Source: Owenweeksia sp.
GTDB taxonomy: Bacteria > Bacteroidota > Bacteroidia > Flavobacteriales > Schleiferiaceae
Length of the DNA stretch: 64,000 bases
Assembly (NCBI GenBank): GCA_002695025.1
Contig: NZNV01000010.1
Span: 543,310 to 607,309, forward strand
Reading direction: 5' to 3'
Shown: piece after piece, positions 17,936 through 26,200 of the stretch
Numbering within the stretch: the first letter of the stretch is position 1
How the letters are laid out: each line of letters opens with the position of its first letter
The notes under the pieces: model-generated
Databases searched by the model: none
The model's input: the letters and a program-made list of their open reading frames with translations, nothing else
What the model was told of the DNA's origin: nothing
Translations under genes and position numbers: made by a program

Positions 17936-18820
17936 ATGGAACTGCATCCTGTCGATGTTGTTGAAGACATAACACCAGAAGACTTTCATAATTTGTATGT
18001 AAAAACGGCTAAGCCGGTTTTACTGAAGAATTATGCGAAGAACTGGCCTGCGCTCAGCAAATGGACCTATGATTTTTTAAAGGAGAAGGCTGGGGAGCAC
18101 AAGGTTAAATTACACGGCAAATGGCAGGATAATGAACCTACTAAAATAGAAATGCCCCCGGTTAAAGAAGTACCATTCAGTGAATACCTGGATATGCTGG
18201 AAAACGATGTGAAGTCGGACCTGCGGATATTTCTCTTTAACCTTTTTAAGCTGGTACCGGAGTTGGTTAATGATTTTGACTTTCCTCCCATTATGGAAGG
18301 GTGGTTAAAAGATTACCCCTATATGTTCTTTGGTTGTGCCGGAAGCAATGTACGACTGCATTACGATATCGACCTGTCCAACGTATTCATTACACAGTTC
18401 AAAGGCACCAAACGGGTGACGCTGTTTGATCAAAGCCAAACCAAGTATCTGTATAAGTTACCTTTTACTACACATAGTGCTGCAGACCTTTCCAATATTG
18501 ATTACGAAAAGTACCCTGCGCTGAAATATGCTCACGGTTACCGTTGTGACCTTCACCATGGAGATACCTTGTTTATGCCCAGTGGTATCTGGCACTATAT
18601 GGATTACGTGGACGGAAGCTTCAGTCTCAGCCTGCGTACCCTGAACCCTTCCAGCTTGGGTAAACTGCAGGGAGCTTATAATGTGTTTGTAATTCGTAAG
18701 CTTGACGACTTTGTGAATAAGTACTACAAGAATTATTGGAGCGACTATAAGCTTAAAAAGGCGATCGCTCGCGCCAACGAGATTGTTGAACAGCGCGAAA
18801 AGGAAAAAATAGATTCCTAA
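17936..18820 (+). CDS. JmjC/cupin-8-like iron(II) 2-oxoglutarate oxygenase family protein
   Basis: A protein of 294 residues. The ATG at 17936 is preferred over a TTG one codon earlier. It is a cupin-like JmjC domain related to FIH and the tRNA/protein hydroxylases: the metal triad is His142 and Asp144 (LHYDID) plus His220 (PSGIWHYMDY). KPVLLKNYAKNWPA at the N-terminus is the usual cupin-8 opening. Such enzymes hydroxylate protein, RNA or peptide side chains using iron and 2-oxoglutarate. The substrate is unknown. A strong terminator follows directly. Confidence 0.88.
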   Translation: MELHPVDVVEDITPEDFHNLYVKTAKPVLLKNYAKNWPALSKWTYDFLKEKAGEHKVKLHGKWQDNEPTKIEMPPVKEVPFSEYLDMLENDVKSDLRIFLFNLFKLVPELVNDFDFPPIMEGWLKDYPYMFFGCAGSNVRLHYDIDLSNVFITQFKGTKRVTLFDQSQTKYLYKLPFTTHSAADLSNIDYEKYPALKYAHGYRCDLHHGDTLFMPSGIWHYMDYVDGSFSLSLRTLNPSSLGKLQGAYNVFVIRKLDDFVNKYYKNYWSDYKLKKAIARANEIVEQREKEKIDS

Positions 18821-18828
18821 AAATATAA

Positions 18829-18860
18829 AAGCCCCCTCCATGAGGGGGCTTTCTTTTTTT
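18829..18860 (+). terminator. Rho-independent terminator after cupin-like gene
   Basis: A perfect 10-bp stem (18829-18838 with 18842-18851, AAGCCCCCTC against GAGGGGGCTT) has a 3-base loop and is followed by a T-rich run to 18860. It begins 9 bases after the stop codon. Confidence 0.93.
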
Positions 18861-19033
18861 CGATACCCTGCTTTAAAGAACGTTTAACACAAAAATTTAC
18901 CTACACAAAGCATCGAGCGTTTAACGTCTTAACCCTATCAAAATACATACCAAGGAGGGAGTTTGACAGTGTAAAACTTAGAATCATCTGAAAGCTTTGC
19001 TCTCTGCTTTAAGGTCGTTCCCTTCATCCAGGA

Positions 19034-19063
19034 AAGATCCCGGGAATCGGGTCTTATTTTTTC
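19034..19063 (+). terminator. Possible weak terminator hairpin
   Basis: AAGATCC (19034-19040) pairs with GGGTCTT (19049-19055), including one G-T pair, around an 8-base loop and is followed by a T-run. It lies inside the long intergenic region and might end a small RNA or attenuate transcription. Evidence is limited to the pairing. Confidence 0.3.
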
Positions 19064-19088
19064 GCTTTAGAAAAACCACCCTGTCAAA

Positions 19089-19160
19089 ATGAAAGGATTA
19101 TTAGTATTGGTCGTAGCAGTATTGTTAATTTCAATATTGAAAATCAGTCGATTAACCTAA
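19089..19160 (+). CDS. Possible 23-residue single-helix membrane peptide
   Basis: A short frame ATG...TAA encodes MKGLLVLVVAVLLISILKIS and three more residues, a near-continuous hydrophobic helix with basic ends. It lies between two structured stretches upstream of the AI-2E permease, in a neighbourhood that also holds the lmo0937-type micro-protein. Chance frames of this size are common, so the call rests on composition only. Confidence 0.25.
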   Translation: MKGLLVLVVAVLLISILKISRLT

Positions 19161-19252
19161 ATCTGAGTTTTTGGCACAAACTTGCTTATATGGGTTCATG
19201 CTAACAAATAACACCTATCTACTTTTAGAGCAGGGTAACCAAATACAGCGGG

Positions 19253-20287
19253 ATGACGGAGAACTTTAAAGAAAAGGTGAAGATATTCAGCCAGCTTAGT
19301 ATTGTCCTCGCATTTTTGGTTGCCTTGCTCATTGTCGCTAAAGTAGTTATCGTTCCTCTTGCCATTTCCTTTCTTTTTGTAATGATCCTCAATCCTCTGG
19401 TGAAGAGGATGGAAAAAGTAAAAATTCCCAGGATTCCAGCTATTCTTCTGGCTATGCTCAGTTTTGTGCTGATACTGGGAGGTATATTAACCTACAGCGG
19501 GTTTCAGCTCGCCCAACTCATTGAAGATCTCCCCTCCATTGAACGTAAGGTTATTGCTCTGGTGCAGGATATAGGAGATACCCTGGAGTCACGAATGGGT
19601 ATTTCTGCTCCTCAACAGGATCAATGGATCAACAACCTTGGGAATAATGCCGGTAGTCTTTTTACCGGTCTTCTTCAAACTACTTCTTCCGTATTGACGG
19701 TGGTTGCGCAAATACCTATTTATATTTTCCTTCTGTTATTATACAAGGATAAATTCAGGGCCTTTGTAATTCAATTATTTGATGGTGCAAAGGGAATGGC
19801 CCGCGAGCGTATTGATGAGATTAAGGGGGTAATACAGGGTTATGTGCTTGGCCTTTTTATCGTAATAGGAATATTGGCGGTATTGAACTCGGTGGGCTTA
19901 TTGCTGCTGGGTATCAAGTACGCCCTCTTTTTCGGCATCTTTTCGGCTATACTTACCATCATCCCTTATATCGGAAATTTTGTAGGAGGCCTTTTCCCTT
20001 TCCTGGTAGCCCTGGTAACCAAGGACTCGGCCTGGTATGCTGTGGGGGTAGTGGCTCTGTATGCGGTAATTCAATTTATTGAAGGCAATTTCATTACTCC
20101 CAACATAATGGGATCGCGAGTAAACATAAATCCTCTTATTGCGTTGATAGCCATGATACTAGGTGGGCAAATACTGGGGGTTGCCGGTTTAATACTGGCC
20201 ATTCCTTTTATAGGGATTTTACGCATTGCGTTTAGCCACAGCCAAACATTATCGCCTTTTGTCATATTAATGGAAGAACACAAGTAA
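19253..20287 (+). CDS. AI-2E family transporter (permease)
   Basis: An integral membrane protein of 344 residues with about eight helices, a long amphipathic segment at about 85-140, and the family-type LFFGIFSAILTIIPYIGNFVGG and EGNFITPNIMGSRVNINPL motifs. The family exports AI-2 or, in some members, Na+ or H+, and many members have no proven substrate. It is followed after 23 bases by a beta-barrel gene and then by a lmo0937-type micro-protein, a grouping reminiscent of envelope-stress gene sets. The start is ATG at 19253. Confidence 0.92.
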   Translation: MTENFKEKVKIFSQLSIVLAFLVALLIVAKVVIVPLAISFLFVMILNPLVKRMEKVKIPRIPAILLAMLSFVLILGGILTYSGFQLAQLIEDLPSIERKVIALVQDIGDTLESRMGISAPQQDQWINNLGNNAGSLFTGLLQTTSSVLTVVAQIPIYIFLLLLYKDKFRAFVIQLFDGAKGMARERIDEIKGVIQGYVLGLFIVIGILAVLNSVGLLLLGIKYALFFGIFSAILTIIPYIGNFVGGLFPFLVALVTKDSAWYAVGVVALYAVIQFIEGNFITPNIMGSRVNINPLIALIAMILGGQILGVAGLILAIPFIGILRIAFSHSQTLSPFVILMEEHK

Positions 20288-20310
20288 CACTCTAAATAAC
20301 ACCTATAATT

Positions 20311-20967
20311 ATGAAAACAAGAACACTTTTTGCCACCGGACTTACAATGGCGGCCGTTTTATTGGCGGGATTTTCAAACCGTGCTAATGCACAGGAACTG
20401 AGTTTTGGTCCTAAGATAGGCTATACCAATTCCACCCTTGCTGGTAATGATGCCCCAGGTGAGACCGAAGGAAGGTCCAATTTTACCGGAGGATTCTTTT
20501 TTAAGGCCAATGCCGGAGAAATTGTAAGCATCCAGCCGGAAATACTTTACTCCAAACGCGGAGCTACAACCATCACCGATGATGATCCGGATGGAATTGC
20601 TCTTAACGTGGACTATCTGCAGATTCCCCTTTTGATTAAAGCTCAGGTTCCCGTAGGAGAAACTGTTTTCCCATTCGTTTATGCAGGTCCTTATGGAGCT
20701 TTTGAACTGGATAATAATTTCAACTCCCAGGAAGTGATAGGGCCCTTTGTTTTTAGTGGCGAAGGAAAGGCTGATGTGAATGACTTTGACTATGGAGTTG
20801 TTCTTGGAGCCGGAATGGATTTCCAGGTGGGAGGCCTTTTTCTAGGCTTTGATGCCCGTTATGATATTGGTATGACCAAGATCCTGAAGATCGATGATGA
20901 AGAGCAGGATCTTAAGAACCGTGCTTTCACCATTTTCGCTTCTCTGGGTGTAAACCTGGGTGACTAA
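20311..20967 (+). CDS. PorT-like outer membrane beta-barrel protein
   Basis: A protein of 218 residues with a signal peptide ending at about residue 28 (SNRANAQ). The mature part alternates hydrophobic and polar residues in about eight strands, beginning LSFGPKIGYTNSTL and ending AFTIFASLGVNLGD. This fits the small Bacteroidota porin/PorT-like barrel family (PF13568 type). Such proteins sit in the outer membrane; individual roles are rarely known. A strong terminator follows. Confidence 0.87.
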   Translation: MKTRTLFATGLTMAAVLLAGFSNRANAQELSFGPKIGYTNSTLAGNDAPGETEGRSNFTGGFFFKANAGEIVSIQPEILYSKRGATTITDDDPDGIALNVDYLQIPLLIKAQVPVGETVFPFVYAGPYGAFELDNNFNSQEVIGPFVFSGEGKADVNDFDYGVVLGAGMDFQVGGLFLGFDARYDIGMTKILKIDDEEQDLKNRAFTIFASLGVNLGD

Positions 20968-20984
20968 GCAGCATATAGTATTAT

Positions 20985-21017
20985 CCGGAATGGCCCCGGG
21001 CCATTCCGGTACTTTTT
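20985..21017 (+). terminator. Rho-independent terminator after beta-barrel gene
   Basis: An 11-bp perfect stem (20985-20995 with 20999-21009, CCGGAATGGCC against GGCCATTCCGG) with a 3-base loop is followed by TACTTTTTAC. It separates the beta-barrel gene from the micro-membrane protein gene. Confidence 0.88.
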
Positions 21018-21038
21018 ACTAACCTAAATTATTTCCCT

Positions 21039-21191
21039 ATGAGCAATTTATTGTATTTGATCGCTATCATACTGGTTATAGGATGGCTGCTCGGCTTCTT
21101 CTTTTTTAGCCTGGGTGGACTCATTCATATCTTACTGGTATTTGCCCTTATCGCCATCATCTTCCGTTTGATAGGAGGACGAGGAGTTTAA
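21039..21191 (+). CDS. lmo0937-type small membrane protein (DUF5670-like)
   Basis: A protein of 50 residues starting MSNLLYLIAIILVIGWLLGF and ending IFRLIGGRGV. It has two hydrophobic helices joined by a Gly-rich turn, the layout and sequence style of the lmo0937 family of micro-membrane proteins often found near general stress genes. The ATG follows a terminator, and the next gene begins 4 bases after the stop. The function is unknown; a membrane-stress role is inferred from family context. Confidence 0.8.
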   Translation: MSNLLYLIAIILVIGWLLGFFFFSLGGLIHILLVFALIAIIFRLIGGRGV

Positions 21192-21195
21192 TAAC

Positions 21196-21702
21196 ATGAT
21201 CCACCTGCAACAAGGGGATATCACTCTTTTCGAAGGAGACGCCATCGTCAATGCTGCCAATTCGTCTTTACAAGGAGGTGGCGGTGTTGACGGGGCTATT
21301 CATCGCGCTGGCGGCTCTGTTATATTGGAAGAATGTGCAGCCTGGGTGCGTAAAAATGGAGTTTTACCCACCGGAAAAGCCATGATAACCTCTGCGGGGA
21401 ATCTTAGATGCAACTGGGTTATCCATACCGTTGGGCCCGTTTGGAACAACGGCCTTAAAGATGAAGATCTTCTTCTTTCCAGTTGTTATATCAATAGTCT
21501 TCATATCTGTCGGGAAAAGAAAATGCGAAGTGTGGCTTTTCCCAATATTTCCACTGGAGCGTACCGTTTTCCAAAACCAGATGCTGCGGAAGTGGCCGTG
21601 GCCAGTGTTCAGAACTTCCTTTCGTCCGGGGAAGATGATATTGAAGTAACTTTTATTTGCTTTGATGATCACAACTACCGGCTTTACCAAAAACTGCTTT
21701 AA
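21196..21702 (+). CDS. Macro domain protein, O-acetyl-ADP-ribose deacetylase type
   Basis: A single macro domain of 168 residues (MacroD/YmdB type). Visible signatures are GDITLFEGDAIVNAANSSLQGGGGVDGAIHRAGG and ISTGAYRFP, which form the ADP-ribose pocket; the Asn of NAANS and the Asp of VDGAI are the usual catalytic positions. These enzymes remove ADP-ribose from acidic residues or deacetylate O-acetyl-ADP-ribose in the cytoplasm. It starts 4 bases after the micro-membrane protein and is probably co-transcribed. No ADP-ribosyltransferase is adjacent. Confidence 0.93.
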   Translation: MIHLQQGDITLFEGDAIVNAANSSLQGGGGVDGAIHRAGGSVILEECAAWVRKNGVLPTGKAMITSAGNLRCNWVIHTVGPVWNNGLKDEDLLLSSCYINSLHICREKKMRSVAFPNISTGAYRFPKPDAAEVAVASVQNFLSSGEDDIEVTFICFDDHNYRLYQKLL

Positions 21703-21740
21703 TCCTTCCGCGCATAGCGCGTCTTCCGTATATTTAACTA

Positions 21741-23018
21741 ATGCGGTGTCTTCTTTATACATTATTATTGGTCACTGGTCCGCTTGGGGCCCAATACTAC
21801 TACCCGCCCGTATCTTCCGGCCAGTGGGATACCGTTAGCCCCGCCTCATTAGGCTGGTGTGTTTCGGAATTGGACACTCTTTCTGAATTTCTGGAAGATA
21901 CTCACGCTAAAGGATTTATTATCCTGCACCAGGGAAAGATCGCACATGAAGAATATTTCGGGGCATTTACACAAGATTCCATCTGGTACTGGGCTTCGGC
22001 CGGTAAAAGTCTCACCGCCTTCCTGGTGGGAATGGCTCAGGAACAAGGCTTGTTGGATATCAATGATAAAACGTCTGATTACCTGGGGGTGGGTTGGACC
22101 TCGGCTCCTCCGGCCAAGGAAGATCTGATTACCTTAAAGGAGCAGTTACGTATGACCACCGGGCTGGACTATACTGTTCCGGACCTCGACTGTATGGAGG
22201 ATACTTGCCTGTTGTATAAAAATGATGCGGGCACCTATTGGTATTATCATAACGCACCATACCGTCTTTTGCAGGATGTGGTAGCCAATGCTTCCGGTAA
22301 AACATATAATCAATATACTTTTCAGCAACTCTCGCAAAGCACCGGCATCAGCGGGTTATGGGTAAATTATGTTTTTTTCAGTACCGCCCGCAGCATGGCC
22401 CGCTTTGGCTTGTTGGCCCTTAGCAAAGGGTATTGGGGAAATACACCCATCCTGAGTGATTCCGCCTATTTTTACGATATGGTCCATCCATCACAAGTGC
22501 ATAATGAAGCCTACGGCTATTTATGGTGGCTGAATGGGCAGAGTACTTTTCGACAACCGGGAATAGACTTTCCCTTTAACGGGTCTATAATTCCATCCGC
22601 TCCTGCAGATCTCTATATGGCGGCAGGAAAGAATGACCAGCGTATTTATGTGGTGCCCGGTCAAGACCTGGTAGTGGTTCGTATCGGCCAAGCTGCTAGC
22701 CAGTCATTACCGGCTTTATCCGGTTTTGATGATGAGCTTTGGAAATTGCTGAATGCAGTACTTTGCGAAAATGTGGGTTTAGAAAGCTATACCCGCAGGG
22801 ATATCTCCGTATTCCCTAACCCGGCCTATGGCTACATCACCTTAGAACCGTGGGAGAAGGACTTTGGTGCGGAGGTGTGGGCCCTTGGAGGGCAAAGGCT
22901 AAAAAAGCTGACTTTTGAAGGAAGAAAGGCTTCCGTGAAGAATCTTAAAAGTGGTTTATACCTCCTTAAGGTGCAAACCTCAAAAGGTAAGCAGGTATTG
23001 AGATTAAGGATTGATTAG
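21741..23018 (+). CDS. Secreted class C beta-lactamase-like serine hydrolase with T9SS sorting domain
   Basis: A protein of 425 residues. The signal peptide ends at about residue 18 (GPLGAQ). The serine hydrolase domain (about 30-345) shows the catalytic S86-x-x-K89 (SAGK) and the Tyr169-x-Asn171 motif (YHN). The C-terminal 75 residues form a type IX secretion sorting domain with VFPNPAYGYITL and GLYLLKVQTSKGKQVLRL. It is therefore exported across the outer membrane, probably surface-bound, and may act as an esterase or peptidase. True beta-lactamase activity is not implied. Its stop overlaps the convergent rmuC stop. Confidence 0.9.
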   Translation: MRCLLYTLLLVTGPLGAQYYYPPVSSGQWDTVSPASLGWCVSELDTLSEFLEDTHAKGFIILHQGKIAHEEYFGAFTQDSIWYWASAGKSLTAFLVGMAQEQGLLDINDKTSDYLGVGWTSAPPAKEDLITLKEQLRMTTGLDYTVPDLDCMEDTCLLYKNDAGTYWYYHNAPYRLLQDVVANASGKTYNQYTFQQLSQSTGISGLWVNYVFFSTARSMARFGLLALSKGYWGNTPILSDSAYFYDMVHPSQVHNEAYGYLWWLNGQSTFRQPGIDFPFNGSIIPSAPADLYMAAGKNDQRIYVVPGQDLVVVRIGQAASQSLPALSGFDDELWKLLNAVLCENVGLESYTRRDISVFPNPAYGYITLEPWEKDFGAEVWALGGQRLKKLTFEGRKASVKNLKSGLYLLKVQTSKGKQVLRLRID

Positions 23019-24346
23019 TCTGCGCGGTCCAGAAGCCGCTGATCCGCCTGTTTGGAAGTTTTGGCTCCCAGTTCACGCAGTTTCTCGGTTCTCTTAACCA
23101 GGTTCCCCGTGCCATCCGTAAGTTTTTTCATGGAATCGGTATAGGTTTTCTGCACTGTTCCCAACTGGTTACCCAGTTTCATCAGGTCTTCACTGAAGGA
23201 AACAAACTTATCGTACAGCGCTCCCGCCTGGCGGGCAATTTCCTCGGCATTTTTATTTTGCAGATCCTGTTTCCAGATATACGAAATAGTGCGGAGCGTA
23301 GCAAGAAGAGTGGTGGTGGACACCAATACGATATTGCGGTCCAATGCCTTCTCGTACAATTGGGGGTCTTCTTTCAGGGCAATGGTCAGGGCAGGCTCAT
23401 TGGCAATGAACATCATCACATAATCCGGTGGATTGATCTCGTAAAGGCTTTGGTAGTTACGATCGCCCAAGGAGCGTATGTGCCCGTTAATACTGTCCAG
23501 GTGTTGCTTAAGGAAACGTTGTTGTTCTGCCTCATCTTCGGAATCGTAATAACGGCTGTAGGCGGTTAGTGAAACTTTGGAGTCCAGGATCAGGTGCTTG
23601 CCATCGGGAAGATTGATAATATAATCCAGGCGTTGGTTACTACCTTCTTCCGTTTTCAGGTTTTTCTCTTTAATGTAGTGGATGTCTTTTTGCAGGCCGG
23701 CCTTGGAGAGGATATTCTCCAGCTGCATTTCACCCCAGCCACCCTGGGTCTTGGAATCTCCCCGCAGGGCCAGGGTAAGGCTTTTAGCCTCCTGGGTGAT
23801 CTGCTGGTTCAGTTCCTTCAGGTTTTTAAGTTGCTCGTTCAATGCAGCATTGCGCTGTACACTCTGGGTGTTGGTGTCTTCCACCTTCTTCTGGAACTCC
23901 AGGATACGTTCACGTAAGGGGTTCAACAATTCTCCCAGATTTTCCTTGTTCTGATCCGTAAACTTTTTGGATTTCTCCTCAAAGATCTGATTGGCCAAGT
24001 TCTTGAATTCCGTGGCAAATTTTTCGTTGAGTTGTGCTATTTCCTGTTTTTGCTCCTTCAGGCGTTGGTTGAGGTTTTCGTACTCGGTACGGCTGCGGGA
24101 AAGGTCATCGGTGAGCTTTAGTTCCCGTGCGTGCTGAGCGGATATTTCGCCTTTGGCGTTGCTGAGTTCTTTTTCAAGGTCCACAGTTTTTTGTCGTGCG
24201 TAGGAAATATCATTTTGTAAGCTACTGATTTGGTTTTCTGCAGCTTTGGAGCTTTTGTTGTGACGCATCAACATAAGCCCCCAGCTTATCAAAGCCCCTA
24301 TTAAAAACCCGCCAATGGCAAAAAGCACGACCAGTAAAATGTCCAT
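23015..24346 (-). CDS. rmuC: DNA recombination protein RmuC homologue
   Basis: A protein of 443 residues from the ATG at 24346 (MDILLVVLFAIGG), which lies one base after the marC stop. An upstream in-frame GTG at 24373 would add nine residues inside marC and is less likely. One N-terminal membrane helix is followed by a long coiled coil (about 30-150) and a restriction-endonuclease-like RmuC domain at about 180-390 (GGWGEMQLENIL, LDSKVSLTAY, PPDYVMMFIANEPAL). RmuC limits inversions at short inverted repeats. It forms a two-gene unit with marC. Confidence 0.93.
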   Translation of the reverse strand: MDILLVVLFAIGGFLIGALISWGLMLMRHNKSSKAAENQISSLQNDISYARQKTVDLEKELSNAKGEISAQHARELKLTDDLSRSRTEYENLNQRLKEQKQEIAQLNEKFATEFKNLANQIFEEKSKKFTDQNKENLGELLNPLRERILEFQKKVEDTNTQSVQRNAALNEQLKNLKELNQQITQEAKSLTLALRGDSKTQGGWGEMQLENILSKAGLQKDIHYIKEKNLKTEEGSNQRLDYIINLPDGKHLILDSKVSLTAYSRYYDSEDEAEQQRFLKQHLDSINGHIRSLGDRNYQSLYEINPPDYVMMFIANEPALTIALKEDPQLYEKALDRNIVLVSTTTLLATLRTISYIWKQDLQNKNAEEIARQAGALYDKFVSFSEDLMKLGNQLGTVQKTYTDSMKKLTDGTGNLVKRTEKLRELGAKTSKQADQRLLDRAD

Positions 24347-24347
24347 A

Positions 24348-24986
24348 TCAGTTAAAATAATGGTTGAGACCAATCAAACCCTTGAGGATCATCTGCACCG
24401 CAAGAGAGCCTACAATAAGACCCATAAGCCGGTTAAAAACCTTTAAGCCATTAACCCCCAGCCTCTTCTTTATGAAAGGCATCCTCCGCAGGATGATAAA
24501 ATTAGCCAATGAGCATAAAACAATGGCTACTACTACCGAAGTATAATCTTCCCACCCTCCGGCACCAATACTCAGGTTGATAAGCGTTGTGGCCAATCCG
24601 GGGCCTACTATGATCGGGATAGCCAGGGGTACCATGCTGATATCGTTGCGCATTTGGGCGGCCACCTGTTCCTGGGGGCGATGGTTCACTTTCTTGTCAT
24701 GGCCCTGTACCATATTAAAACCCATAAGAAGAAGAATAATGCCACCAAAAACCCGTAATCCATCCGGCTGGATGCCGAAGAAGTTGAAGATGTAGGTGCC
24801 GCTTAGGAATAAAACCAGCATGGCAATAAATACCGTACGGGTGTTTTTTACCGCAATGGTGTTAAACTCGTGGCGGGTGGTATCATCGTCTACCAAAGTA
24901 AGCATAACCACTCCCGCTGAGAGGGGGTTCATGATGGTAAATATGGAAATGGTATCGGCCAGGATTTCGCGCAGCAGATCCAGCAT
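24348..24986 (-). CDS. MarC family integral membrane protein
   Basis: A protein of 212 residues with six predicted helices and the MarC/UPF0056 signature stretches FTIMNPLSAGVVMLTLV, GIQPDGLRVFGGIILLLMGFNM and MVPLAIPIIVGPGLATTLI. Despite the name (multiple antibiotic resistance), MarC has no proven transport role. It is the first gene of a minus-strand pair with rmuC, and its start lies 87 bases from the divergent desaturase-like gene. Confidence 0.92.
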   Translation of the reverse strand: MLDLLREILADTISIFTIMNPLSAGVVMLTLVDDDTTRHEFNTIAVKNTRTVFIAMLVLFLSGTYIFNFFGIQPDGLRVFGGIILLLMGFNMVQGHDKKVNHRPQEQVAAQMRNDISMVPLAIPIIVGPGLATTLINLSIGAGGWEDYTSVVVAIVLCSLANFIILRRMPFIKKRLGVNGLKVFNRLMGLIVGSLAVQMILKGLIGLNHYFN

Positions 24987-25046
24987 TTGGAAGATTTTGG
25001 TGCAAAGTAAGGGAAAAAGGCAAAGGGTACCTGAGCAGATTCTTGC

Positions 25047-25054
25047 TATTTTTG
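25047..25054 (+). promoter_or_regulatory. Candidate -7 box upstream of fatty acid hydroxylase gene
   Basis: TATTTTTG fits TAnnTTTG, 19 bases before the ATG at 25074. It sits in the 15-base string TTCTTGCTATTTTTG, which recurs exactly at 33021-33035 before another gene. No matching -33 box at standard spacing is obvious. Confidence 0.35.
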
Positions 25055-25073
25055 AAGAAATACGGTGTAATCC

Positions 25074-25979
25074 ATGTTCCCGAATTTAATCCATTATGCC
25101 ATCCCTTTTTTCGTGGGCTTCATAGTGCTGGAGGTGATCATCACCACCCGGATGAAAGCCGATTTTTATCATAGCAAGGATGCTTTCAGCAGCATTGCCA
25201 TGGGACTGGGTAATGTTTTTATCGGGCTGTTCTCCAAGGCACTGATATTTGGTGCGTATAGCTTGCTATACCAGTTCCGGATCTTGGAACTGGACTTTGC
25301 CTGGTGGGCCTGGGTATTGTGCTTTTTTGCGGATGACCTGAGCTACTACTGGTTCCACCGTAGCAGTCATAAGGTACGTTTTTTCTGGGCAAGTCATGTA
25401 ATCCATCATTCGTCCACCAAATACAACCTGGCCACAGCCCTTCGTCAAACCTGGACCGGCAATTTCACCGGTTTTGTGTTTTACCTGTGGATGCCACTGT
25501 TGGGTTTTCATCCTCTTATGATGCTCTTTATGCATAGCGTGAGCCTTCTATACCAGTTCTGGATACATACTGAGGTGATCAAAAAACTGCCCAGCTGGTT
25601 TGAAGCAGTTTTCAATACACCCTCCCACCACCGTGTTCATCATGCCTCGGACCTTAAATACCTGGACATGAATCATGCGGGTATACTGATCATCTGGGAC
25701 CGTATGTTCGGTACTTTTTACCCCGAAGAGGAGCGACCTACCTACGGGCTTACGAAAAACATCAACAGCTATAATCCGCTGATCATAGCCACCCATGAAT
25801 GGCGGGATATGATCAAAGATGTGTGGAAATACCCCCGCCAGGCATGGGGTTACATTTTTGGGCCTCCGGGCTGGAGCCATGACGGTAGCCGTAAGACTAC
25901 AGCGCAGTTAAGGACGGAGGAGGGTAGGAAAATTTCAGAAAAACAGACCCTGGCCCAACAAACTGTTTTAAATAATTAA
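25074..25979 (+). CDS. Sterol desaturase / fatty acid hydroxylase family protein
   Basis: An integral membrane di-iron enzyme of 301 residues. The histidine clusters are HRSSH (about 98-102), HVIHH (about 110-114), and HRVHH (about 187-191) plus a nearby ATHEW. These define the fatty acid hydroxylase superfamily, whose members hydroxylate or desaturate sterols, fatty acids, sphingolipids or carotenoids. Four or five membrane helices surround the motifs. The substrate is unknown. It is transcribed alone, towards a tRNA gene. Confidence 0.92.
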   Translation: MFPNLIHYAIPFFVGFIVLEVIITTRMKADFYHSKDAFSSIAMGLGNVFIGLFSKALIFGAYSLLYQFRILELDFAWWAWVLCFFADDLSYYWFHRSSHKVRFFWASHVIHHSSTKYNLATALRQTWTGNFTGFVFYLWMPLLGFHPLMMLFMHSVSLLYQFWIHTEVIKKLPSWFEAVFNTPSHHRVHHASDLKYLDMNHAGILIIWDRMFGTFYPEEERPTYGLTKNINSYNPLIIATHEWRDMIKDVWKYPRQAWGYIFGPPGWSHDGSRKTTAQLRTEEGRKISEKQTLAQQTVLNN

Positions 25980-26004
25980 AAAATAGTATATTTGCCGTCC
26001 AAAT

Positions 26005-26081
<77 letters not shown>

Positions 26082-26084
26082 CCC

Positions 26085-26112
26085 AAGCCCTGACGAAAGT
26101 CGGGGCTTTTTT
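26085..26112 (+). terminator. Rho-independent terminator after tRNA-Ala
   Basis: AAGCCCTGAC (26085-26094) pairs with GTCGGGGCTT (26099-26108) across a GAAA loop, including one G-T pair, and is followed by TTTT. Confidence 0.9.
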
Positions 26113-26200
26113 GTGCACCAAAGTATGGGTATCCGTTTCTTCGTTGCCATAAATGTAAATAATGAAGAGATGGATTAGTATTATAACGACCGGAATCACG

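Larger units (their letters stand above)
18861..19252 (+). other. 392-base intergenic region before the AI-2E permease gene
   Basis: No long gene is present. It holds a weak hairpin (19034-19040 with 19049-19055, 7 bp, followed by ATTTTTTC) and a possible 23-codon hydrophobic reading frame at 19089-19160. A TTGGCAC...TTGC stretch at 19171-19185 resembles a sigma-54 site but its spacer is one base short. TACTTTTA near 19220 resembles a -7 box. The rest shows nothing recognisable. Confidence 0.5.

Noticed and set aside
19171..19185. TTGGCAC...TTGC stretch resembling a sigma-54 promoter before the AI-2E gene
   Set aside because: Nine bases separate GG and GC where sigma-54 promoters need ten. 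This spacing is strict, so I do not call it a promoter.
24348..25089. Plus-strand frames opposite marC
   Set aside because: They have no domain or signal and are explained by the coding bias of the minus-strand marC gene.
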